This document shows positions 14,879-20,559 of a DNA stretch of 20,559 nucleotides, in pieces (the first letter of the stretch is position 1; every line of letters begins with the position of its first letter). Origin of the DNA: an uncultured Clostridia bacterium (GTDB lineage: Bacteria; Bacillota; Clostridia; TANB77; CAG-508). Below the pieces are notes generated by a model. That model was given only the letters and a program-made list of their open reading frames with translations, was not told where the DNA came from and made no database searches. The stretch covers positions 1-20,559 of the forward strand of contig CAKPLZ010000012.1 of the NCBI GenBank assembly GCA_934167835.1. The letters are read 5' to 3'. Position numbers and translations under genes: made by a program.

Positions 14879-15812
14879 TTATTTTTCCAAAATGCATTCT
14901 TCAATATGTTTTGCAGTCAAACCATAGTATTCTAAAAGTTCCACTGCTTTTCCTGATTTTCCGAATTCATCATTTATTCCGATTTTTATAAGTTTTGTTG
15001 GATATTCTTCTATTAATACATCTGAAATTGCTGTTCCTAGCCCATTTATTATGCTATGGTCTTCAATAGAAATTAATTTTTTAGTTTCTTTTGCACATTT
15101 TATTATCATTTCTTTATCAATAGGTTTTATTGTGTGAATATCAACAACCCTAATGTTAATTCCTTTTGCTGCTAGGTTTTCCTTAGCTTTTATTGCTTCT
15201 TGAACAACAACGCCTGTTGCAAATACTGTGGCATCAGTTCCGTCCCCTATTTGAACTGCTTTTCCTATTTCAAATTTTTGGTTTTCATCATATATAACTG
15301 GAGTGTCTAATCTGCAAAGTCTTAAATATACTGGACCTTGAAATTTTGAAATTGCTTCTACTGCCCAGCGAGTTTCTATATCGTCAGAAGTACACATTAC
15401 TGTCATGTTAGGTAATCCTCTCATTAGGCCTAAATCTTCTATCATTTGATGTGTTGCTCCGGTCTTCGCCTACTGTTATTCCACTATGTGTTGCACATAT
15501 CTTTACATTTAGGTTTGGATAGCAAATGCTATTTCGTATTTGGTCATAGCATCTCCCTGTTGCAAACATTGCAAATGTACTTGCATAAGGTATTTTTTCA
15601 AATGAAGCCATTCCTGCTGCAGTTCCCATCATATCTTGTTCAGCAATTCCCATGTCGAAAAATCTTTCTGGAAACTTTTTGGCAAATATTGATGTTTTTG
15701 TTGCTCCAGATAAATCTGCATCTAGCACAACTATATTCTTGTTTGTTTCGCCAAGCTCTGCTAATTTTTCGCCATAACTTTGGCGAGTTGCAATTTTTCT
15801 TGTTTCATCCAT
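14879..15812 (-). pseudogene. Transketolase C-terminal subunit, broken by a one-base frameshift
   Basis: Two overlapping frames together encode one split-transketolase C-subunit of 310 aa. The upstream part (from the ATG at 15812, AGGAGGT upstream) has the pyrimidine-binding domain: VVLDADLSGATKTSIFAKKFP, FFDMGIAEQDMMGTAAGMA, ICATHSGITVGED. It then reads through a wrong frame (RSNTSNDRRF) to a stop at 15408. Removing one base at GACCGGAGC (15459-15463) restores the conserved EDGATHQMIEDLGLMRGLPNMTV and the rest of the protein to the stop at 14879, including the C-terminal domain (AVQIGDGTDATVFATG, IRVVDIHTIKPID). The extent is 933 bases plus the extra one. The site is not a known slippery sequence, so the cause is a sequencing or assembly error or a recent mutation, not likely programmed shifting. 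Its ATG overlaps the N-subunit stop by one base. Confidence 0.9.
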
Positions 15813-16639
15813 TATATTGTACCTCCTAACTCTTTCATTGCTTGCATATATTGTTCTTCATTTGGTGCTTTTCCATGCCAGCTAGCTTCATTTTCCATAA
15901 AAGATACACCTTTTCCCTTTATAGTATTTGCAATTATTACTGTAGGTTTTCCTTTTACTTTTTTTGCTTGCTCAAATGCAGTTATAAGTTCTTGAATATT
16001 GTGTCCATCAACATTTATTGTTTCAAATCCAAAGCTTTTGAACTTTTCATCTATTGGGTAAATATTCATTACATCGCTTACTTTGCCATCAATTTGAAGA
16101 TTATTATTATCTATAATAACACACAAATTATCAAGCTTATAATGTGCTGAAGTCATTGCAGCTTCCCAAATTTGGCCTTCTTCAATTTCTCCATCTCCAC
16201 ATATACAATATACTCGAACGCCCTCTTTATCCAGTTTAGAGCTTAATGCCATGCCATTTGCAATAGATAAGCCTTGGCCAAGTGAACCTGTTGATGCATC
16301 AACTCCTGGCACTTTATTCATATCAGGGTGTCCTTGAAGATTACTATTTATGTTTCTAAAATGCTGTAACTCTTTTACATCAAAAAATCCCCTTAAAGCA
16401 AGTGCAGCATAAAGTGCTGGTGATGTATGGCCCTTTGATAAAACAAGCCTATCTCTTTCCTTAGCTTTGGGATTTTTTTCATCAATATTCATTTGATTAA
16501 AATATAATACTGAAAGTATTTCTGCAATTGATAATGAACCACCTGGATGTCCTGATTTAGCATTATATACTTCTTCAATAACCTCTTGTCTAATTAAATT
16601 AGCATATTTTTGCAATTCATTTACATCTTTAATTTTCAA
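15812..16639 (-). CDS. Transketolase N-terminal (thiamine diphosphate-binding) subunit
   Basis: 275 aa. It carries the diphosphate-binding half of transketolase: AKSGHPGGSLSIAEIL, LSKGHTSPALYAALALRG, GSLGQGLSIANGMA, the thiamine diphosphate motif GDGEIEEGQIWEAAM...NLCVIIDNNNLQIDG, and IKGKGVSFMEN near the end. With the C-subunit encoded by the next gene it moves two-carbon units between sugar phosphates in the non-oxidative pentose phosphate pathway. Split transketolases are common in Firmicutes and archaea; the lengths (275 and about 310 aa) are typical. The start is a TTG: AGGAG lies nine bases upstream, and a nearer ATG (in GAAATGTTTTGA) is out of frame and stops at once. It shares the TAATG overlap with the C-subunit gene. 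The isofunctional assignment (transketolase rather than a related apulose-type enzyme) is by family only. Confidence 0.92.
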   Translation of the reverse strand: MKIKDVNELQKYANLIRQEVIEEVYNAKSGHPGGSLSIAEILSVLYFNQMNIDEKNPKAKERDRLVLSKGHTSPALYAALALRGFFDVKELQHFRNINSNLQGHPDMNKVPGVDASTGSLGQGLSIANGMALSSKLDKEGVRVYCICGDGEIEEGQIWEAAMTSAHYKLDNLCVIIDNNNLQIDGKVSDVMNIYPIDEKFKSFGFETINVDGHNIQELITAFEQAKKVKGKPTVIIANTIKGKGVSFMENEASWHGKAPNEEQYMQAMKELGGTI

Positions 16640-16675
16640 AACATTTCTCTCCTATCTTTTTATATTTATATTGTA

Positions 16676-16704
16676 GTTTTATCATATTTTTGTGCTTTTG
16701 TAAA
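16676..16704 (-). promoter_or_regulatory. Probable promoter of the split transketolase unit
   Basis: Reverse strand TTTACA (16699-16704), 17-base spacer, TAAAAC (16676-16681), with TG one base before the -10 (TGATAAAAC), an extended -10 feature that can offset the weaker hexamer. It lies about 37 bases upstream of the TTG start. The region is very AT-rich, so chance matches are possible. Confidence 0.5.
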
Positions 16705-16723
16705 TAGATAATTTGAATATTTA

Positions 16724-16756
16724 TAAAAATAAGAGGCAGAAAATTTTCCGCCTCTT
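16724..16756 (-). terminator. Terminator after the SleB-type hydrolase gene
   Basis: Arms AAGAGGC and GCCTCTT enclose a GAAAATTTTC palindrome, all within 16731-16756, with one G-U pair in the transcript; a run of U follows on the reverse strand (16724-16730). It begins 14 bases after the hydrolase stop codon. Confidence 0.92.
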
Positions 16757-16770
16757 ATAAAGAGATTTTG

Positions 16771-17541
16771 TCATTCCCACTTTGAGTAGAAAACATGGTT
16801 TTCTATTCTCGCAGTTACCTTTATATCTTTTCTTGCTTCAACCTGGTCTTCATCTGAAAGGTCAGGGTTATAGAAGAAAAGAGTTGGGCCACCTAATTCT
16901 TCCCGTAAAGGATCTTCTCCTTTAAGAGCTTTTTCAGCTGCCATAGTGCATTCAGGGACCTCACTTACCATGTCGTCTGTGATGTATTTTATACTAGCAT
17001 AATGCTTAAGTACATCATTTATGTCATCCGGGAAATCGGGTGAGTTCAGACGATTGACAACAGTTGCTCCAACCGCAACCTTTCCATCAAGGCATTCTCC
17101 TCTTGCTTCAACATAGATAACCTTTGCGATTATCTTAAGAAGTTCAGGGTCTACCTGTTTTTTGGTGTCTTCGGTTTTGAGAGTTTCTGTCTTGGTGTCT
17201 ACGATAGAATACGCAAAATACGTATCTTCGATAGTCTCGGGTGCTTCAACACGGGTTACCGTGTTTGCTGAAAAGTCAACGTTGGTTTTCTGGACCTTTT
17301 CATCTTTCTTGCTGAGAATATGCATCCCGCAAAGAAGTCCAATCGCTAAACCTACGGCAATTCCTACAGCCATGCCCTTAATTGTTGCCCTTCTGGTTGC
17401 CTTAATGCAAATCCTTTCTGGAATCATCTTGTCGTATGACTTGTGCACCATATTGTTCGTGGGGTAGTTGGTTCTCATGTTCCGGTTTTGCTGTGCGTAG
17501 TTTCCTACTCTGTTGTTGGGGTTGCTTGCGTTGTAATTCAT
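16771..17541 (-). CDS. SleB-type cell wall hydrolase with membrane anchor
   Basis: 256 aa. Residues 1-50 are Asn/Gln/Arg-rich and presumably cytoplasmic; a single membrane segment lies at about 55-76 (GMAVGIAVGLAIGLLCGM); a Thr/Glu-rich linker follows to 130; the Hydrolase_2 (SleB) domain is 133-256, with IAKVIYVEARGE (Glu145, the likely catalytic residue), GKVAVGATVVNRLNSPDFPDDINDVL, CTMAAEKALKGEDP, LFFYNPD and the terminal NHVFYSKW. SleB-type enzymes are lytic transglycosylases acting on spore cortex or vegetative wall; the missing peptidoglycan-binding domain and the type II membrane anchor suggest the vegetative or general form. AGAGG nine bases before the ATG. The base composition is strikingly higher (sampled lines 37-48% GC, against about 27% in lepB), suggesting a foreign origin. 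Promoter 17577-17605. Confidence 0.85.
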   Translation of the reverse strand: MNYNASNPNNRVGNYAQQNRNMRTNYPTNNMVHKSYDKMIPERICIKATRRATIKGMAVGIAVGLAIGLLCGMHILSKKDEKVQKTNVDFSANTVTRVEAPETIEDTYFAYSIVDTKTETLKTEDTKKQVDPELLKIIAKVIYVEARGECLDGKVAVGATVVNRLNSPDFPDDINDVLKHYASIKYITDDMVSEVPECTMAAEKALKGEDPLREELGGPTLFFYNPDLSDEDQVEARKDIKVTARIENHVFYSKWE

Positions 17542-17576
17542 GTTGTAATACCTCTTTCTTATATGAAATATACTTA

Positions 17577-17605
17577 ATTATAGCATAAAAAGGTGTAAAA
17601 TACAA
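17577..17605 (-). promoter_or_regulatory. Promoter of the SleB-type hydrolase, nested in a terminator
   Basis: Reverse strand TTGTAT (17600-17605), 17-base spacer, perfect TATAAT (17577-17582) with TG one base before it (TGCTATAAT), an extended -10. The -35 box falls at the inner edge and loop of the lepB terminator hairpin, and the spacer is its descending arm and U run. Confidence 0.82.
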
Positions 17606-17625
17606 TTTTTGCATTTTACACCTTT
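17587..17625 (-). terminator. Terminator after signal peptidase I
   Basis: A 13-base-pair perfect stem: AAAGGTGTAAAAT (17589-17601) against ATTTTACACCTTT (17613-17625), with an 11-base loop, followed by a U run on the reverse strand. It overlaps the last codons and stop (17616-17618) of lepB, so the stop codon lies inside the stem. Confidence 0.93.
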
Positions 17626-18260
17626 CCAAAGTTTATAATTGGCCAATAACGTAGGATTACCTTTCCCTCAACTTTTTCTAATGGAACACACCCAAAAGTT
17701 CTACTATCCATACTCTCGTCTCTATTGTCTCCCATTACATATACACAGTCTTTTGGTACAATAACGTCATTATAATATACTGTTTTTGTTGTGGTTCCTT
17801 CTGGTAAATAATCTTCAACCATTTTAGTTCCATTAACATATACATTCCCATTTTTAATTTGAACTCTATCTCCTTCAAGTCCAATTACACGTTTAATATA
17901 GCTTACCTTTGTTAATTCAAGTACATAATAATTAAAAGTGTCAGTTGGTTCATAATCATAAATTGCAACTAAATCAGAAATATCCACATCTGTACCTCTG
18001 CGCACTGTACTTGGAGCTTCAAAAGTTATAATATCTCCATAATTATATCCTTTTTTATTAATACGCTTAACTCTGCTTAAAATAACTCTTTGATTTTCTT
18101 TTAATGTTGGATACATTGAAGACTGTTTTACAACAGTTGATGTAAAAATATAATATCTAGTTGCTAAAGCAATAACCAACGCCAAGAAAATACAAAAGCA
18201 CCATTCGACTATTTCCTTAAAAACTTTTACTTCTTTTTCTTCAACAATTTCATCTTCCAT
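17616..18260 (-). CDS. lepB: Type I signal peptidase
   Basis: 214 aa. A short acidic cytoplasmic start, one membrane helix at about 16-40, and the S26 protease domain outside. The catalytic serine is Ser48 in QSSMYPTL and the lysine is Lys123 in YIKRVIGLEGD; GDNRDESMDSRTFGCV at about 177-192 is the third family box. Both catalytic residues are present, unlike the inactive SipA chaperones of some pilus islands. It removes Sec and Tat signal peptides. There is an insertion-like stretch at 85-118 (STVRRGTDVD...VLELTK) between boxes, common in clostridial forms. ATG with GAGGT eight bases upstream. It has its own promoter and terminator, so it is monocistronic, though it sits next to a large surface protein that would need such an enzyme. 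Confidence 0.95.
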   Translation of the reverse strand: MEDEIVEEKEVKVFKEIVEWCFCIFLALVIALATRYYIFTSTVVKQSSMYPTLKENQRVILSRVKRINKKGYNYGDIITFEAPSTVRRGTDVDISDLVAIYDYEPTDTFNYYVLELTKVSYIKRVIGLEGDRVQIKNGNVYVNGTKMVEDYLPEGTTTKTVYYNDVIVPKDCVYVMGDNRDESMDSRTFGCVPLEKVEGKVILRYWPIINFGKV

Positions 18261-18279
18261 TTGTTTTAACCTCGCATTT

Positions 18280-18309
18280 ATTATATCATTATTGTGAGTT
18301 TTTTTACAA
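18280..18309 (-). promoter_or_regulatory. Promoter of the signal peptidase I gene
   Basis: Reverse strand TTGTAA (18304-18309), 18-base spacer, perfect TATAAT (18280-18285) with TG one base before it (TGATATAAT), an extended -10. It lies 20 bases upstream of the lepB ATG, with the ribosome site between. Confidence 0.85.
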
Positions 18310-18336
18310 GAGTTTTTTATATTTTTATATATTTAA

Positions 18337-18367
18337 GGCAGTGATTTATTTTAATTAAATCACTGCC
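18337..18367 (-). terminator. Terminator after the CnaB/VWA surface protein gene
   Basis: Arms GGCAGTGATTTA (18337-18348) and TAAATCACTGCC (18356-18367), a perfect 12-base-pair stem with a seven-base loop, ten bases after the stop codon. The tract after the stem on the reverse strand is TTAAATATAT, a weak U run, so termination strength is uncertain; on the plus strand a T-rich stretch follows. Confidence 0.75.
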
Positions 18368-18376
18368 CTCTATTTT

Positions 18377-20559
18377 TTATTTTTGTCTATAATTTACTGT
18401 TACCGTTTTGCCTATTAATTTTGTTAAATCAACAAAATATTTTTTTCCATCAAATCCGACTAATTTATCATTTTCTGCGTCTTTATATGAAGTATATGTC
18501 TTTCCTCCTGCGATTTCTAACTTGAAGTCTTTTGTTATATCTATTTTATCAAGATATACCTTACCTATTTTCCTATCGTTTTCATCTATATCATGAGTCT
18601 TTTTGTTTGATACTGTTTCTGTTATACTTCCTATCATTGCTCTTTGTAAATCATCTGCAGTCATATTATTATTTGCAAATGCTTTGTCTGCATAGCTATA
18701 ATTGCTATATGGATTCTTAACAACTGGTACATTACTATATTTTGCTTCATTTTTATAATGTCCTGGGGTATCTTGCTTAAATCCAACAGAACAGCTAACA
18801 CTAATATCTTGTTTAAAATTATTTAAATATTTATATAATTTTTGTGATATTTTTTTATCCTCAATTTGATTTCTAGTGTCTGTTTCTATCCAATTTTCGC
18901 AACTTCCAACGTTTGTATTATTTGGGTTTAGTACTGTTTTTCCATACTGTGTTGTTAAATCCATTGCAATAGTAAATACCTTTGCTGAAGTTCCATAGGC
19001 TTTTGCTACTTGTTGTTTATAATAATTTGCTGTTAATATTGTATAGTATCCATACACTGCTGAAGTATTCTTTAATTGTGAGGTACCTAATACCGGTCCA
19101 GATAGTGGTGATGTATAATTTGTTGAAAATACTGTTGGCTCACCATCTGATACAATTATTATAACAGGAACTCTTTGTACATCTTTTCCATCTACTTTGA
19201 CAGTTTTACCTGTGCTATTAATTAATTGTTCTGCACCTTTTTGTATTCCTGCTTGAGTAAATGTTCCAGCCTCAAAGTATCTTGTTTTTTTAGTCTCACC
19301 TTTAATGTTTGTTTCAATCCTATTTTCTGATTTATTTAAATAATTTTTACCATCATTTGCAGTATATCTTCCAAGAGGTAGTATTACTGAGGAATGTTCT
19401 TTATTATTGTATGAAACACTTAATTTTGAAAGAACCCCATGTTCACTATATCCCACAACTGAAATTCTATTATTTTTATTAAATCTCAAAATTTCATCTA
19501 TAGCATTATTTACTGCTTTAACCATATTTGTTCCTCTTGAAGAACCTCTGTCTATCATGCTCCAAGATGTGTCAAGTACAAAGACTACATCTACAGGGAT
19601 TGGAGATTCTGTTGTGCTTTGTGTATCCCAATTCATTGTTATTGTACCTTTAGGCGCTTCTGTATATGTGTTTGTTACATTATAGCCTGTTACATTTGAT
19701 GTATAGCCTGAAACTGTTTCTTCGCTTATTGTGTATGTTATTTTCTTTCCTGCTTCATATACTGGTAAATCTTTAAATTCCCATGCCCAGTTGTCGCTTG
19801 CTTTTACTTCTTTGTTTGCTACTTTTTTTCCATTTGCTAATAAGTTTATTGTTATACTTTCTGGTCTCCTATTATACTTATTATCATAATCAACCCAAGT
19901 TTTTGTTCCTGAAACTTCTGTTTTTTCTGGTACATAGCTGTTTTTGATGTTCATTTCATCATATTCTACTGTATATTCTTTTCCATTCTTTCCAGCTATT
20001 TTTCCGTTTTCTTCGCCTACTTCTTTTACTGTGTATGTTATTCTTTCTCCTGCTTCATATACTGGTAGCTCTGACCAACTATAATCTAGTTTTTTTCCTT
20101 TTAGAACTTGTTTATAGTTGTCTCCCATACTTGTTGTTGTGCCATTTACTGTTTTTAGTAGTTCTACTGTTATGCTGTCTGGTCTTACTCCATCTTGGTT
20201 ATTGTTATCATTCCATGTTTTGCTTCCTGATATTATTGTTTTTTCTGGTGTATGTGTATTTGTTATGTTGTATCCATCTACTACTGTTGTATAATCTGTA
20301 ACTGTATCTTCACTTATTGTGTATACAATTTCTGTTCCAGAATTATATTTATCTAAGCCTGTAAATGACCATGACCAGTTGTCGTTTGCTGTTACTGTTT
20401 TGCTTGTTACTTCTGTTCCATCTGCTAATAATCTTACTGTTATGCTACTTGGTCTCTTTCCATCTTGGTTCTCTTCGTCATCCCATGTTTTGCTTCCTGA
20501 TATTATTGTTTTTTCTGGTGTATGTGTATTTGTTATGTTGTATCCATCTACTACTGTTG
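18377..20559 (-). CDS. Surface adhesin-like protein with tandem CnaB domains and a C-terminal VWA domain, start outside the window
   Basis: The frame is open to the window edge, so the 726 residues visible are the C-terminal part; an internal ATG at 20128 is not the start. Order: the end of one CnaB-like unit (20557-20510), then three units at 20509-20240 (90 aa), 20239-19922 (106 aa) and 19921-19652 (90 aa). Each opens with SGSKTW or SGTKTW, has RPxSIT, a late YTISE or YTVKE, and closes with ITNT, IKNS or VTNT: the Lys, Glu and Asn needed for self-formed isopeptide bonds. A VWA domain follows, with MIDAS residues DTSWS (19559-19573), a Thr in GTFTQAG, and VSDGEPT. The last 100 residues are unrecognised and end in VNYRQK with no LPXTG, hydrophobic tail or charged tail. 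Extracellular adhesion is inferred. Confidence 0.85.
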   Translation of the reverse strand, partial: TVVDGYNITNTHTPEKTIISGSKTWDDEENQDGKRPSSITVRLLADGTEVTSKTVTANDNWSWSFTGLDKYNSGTEIVYTISEDTVTDYTTVVDGYNITNTHTPEKTIISGSKTWNDNNNQDGVRPDSITVELLKTVNGTTTSMGDNYKQVLKGKKLDYSWSELPVYEAGERITYTVKEVGEENGKIAGKNGKEYTVEYDEMNIKNSYVPEKTEVSGTKTWVDYDNKYNRRPESITINLLANGKKVANKEVKASDNWAWEFKDLPVYEAGKKITYTISEETVSGYTSNVTGYNVTNTYTEAPKGTITMNWDTQSTTESPIPVDVVFVLDTSWSMIDRGSSRGTNMVKAVNNAIDEILRFNKNNRISVVGYSEHGVLSKLSVSYNNKEHSSVILPLGRYTANDGKNYLNKSENRIETNIKGETKKTRYFEAGTFTQAGIQKGAEQLINSTGKTVKVDGKDVQRVPVIIIVSDGEPTVFSTNYTSPLSGPVLGTSQLKNTSAVYGYYTILTANYYKQQVAKAYGTSAKVFTIAMDLTTQYGKTVLNPNNTNVGSCENWIETDTRNQIEDKKISQKLYKYLNNFKQDISVSCSVGFKQDTPGHYKNEAKYSNVPVVKNPYSNYSYADKAFANNNMTADDLQRAMIGSITETVSNKKTHDIDENDRKIGKVYLDKIDITKDFKLEIAGGKTYTSYKDAENDKLVGFDGKKYFVDLTKLIGKTVTVNYRQK
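20213..20289 (-). repeat. 77-base exact repeat, copy 1
   Basis: Identical to 20483-20559, offset 270 bases (exactly one 90-residue CnaB unit). It encodes the join between units, from VDGYNITNTHTPEK into TIISGSKTW. Identity at the DNA level, beyond what protein conservation needs, points to recent duplication or gene conversion. Confidence 0.95.
20483..20559 (-). repeat. 77-base exact repeat, copy 2, cut by the window edge
   Basis: Second copy of the unit-junction repeat; it matches 20213-20289 up to the last base of the window, so the true repeat may be longer and further copies may lie beyond. Confidence 0.95.

Noticed and set aside
15408..15475. Programmed ribosomal frameshift in the transketolase C-subunit
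   Set aside because: The site GAC-CGG-AGC has no slippery run, upstream Shine-Dalgarno stimulator or downstream pseudoknot that I can see; an extra base explains it more simply.
17402..17629. 75-residue frame overlapping the start of the SleB-type gene
   Set aside because: It lies out of frame over the promoter, terminator and hydrolase N-terminus, has no ribosome site and has a low-complexity Gln/Arg-rich translation.
20128..20128. Start of the CnaB/VWA protein at the internal ATG
   Set aside because: The same frame continues upstream without a stop to the window edge and encodes further CnaB units; no ribosome site precedes this ATG.

Overview
The window looks like chromosomal DNA of a low-GC (about 30%) Bacillota, most likely a Clostridia-type anaerobe. 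The signs are AT-rich codons, strong AGGAGG ribosome binding sites, frequent TTG and GTG starts, a SpoVB/MurJ-type flippase next to an HU gene, FtsEX with M23 hydrolases, an SleB-type hydrolase, a clostridial-style prepilin and a CnaB/VWA surface protein. No rRNA, tRNA, IS element, CRISPR array or origin was seen. No stretch over 300 bases lacks a gene; the longest gaps (about 110-170 bases) hold promoters and terminators, or nothing I could identify.

Layout. (1) 1-1825, minus: the first 17 codons of an HU protein and a MurJ/SpoVB-family lipid II flippase. (2) 1965-5258: a convergent pair, a plus-strand VirD4/TraG-like membrane ATPase and a minus-strand winged-helix protein resembling the replication-relaxation family, sharing one bidirectional terminator. 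No relaxase, VirB-like channel or integrase is visible, so this is either an orphan remnant of a conjugation module or an unrecognised two-gene system; it is the most novel part of the window. (3) 5313-14308, minus: a long, tightly spaced run ftsE-ftsX-M23-M23-ctp(S41)-GT-C-like membrane protein-lspA-rluD-rluB from a clear sigma-A-type promoter in front of ftsE. The theme is envelope growth and division: FtsEX gates the periplasmic hydrolase activators, the S41 protease may process envelope proteins, LspA matures lipoproteins, and the two pseudouridine synthases trail behind. A second strong promoter inside the rluB end drives the winged-helix gene.

(4) 14441-16704, minus: split transketolase (N- and C-terminal subunit genes, one base apart in overlap), followed by a small type IV prepilin-like gene, with its own promoter and terminator. 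The C-subunit gene carries a one-base insertion that breaks the reading frame. (5) 16724-18309, minus: an SleB-type cell wall hydrolase of visibly higher GC than everything around it, and a type I signal peptidase; the hydrolase promoter is embedded in the signal peptidase terminator. (6) 18337-20559, minus: a large surface protein running off the window, with tandem CnaB isopeptide domains followed by a C-terminal VWA domain and no LPXTG anchor.

Several starts were moved from the longest reading frame to a downstream codon with a proper ribosome binding site (murJ, virD4-like, rluB, prepilin). All functional calls rest on motif recognition by eye; no database search was run.
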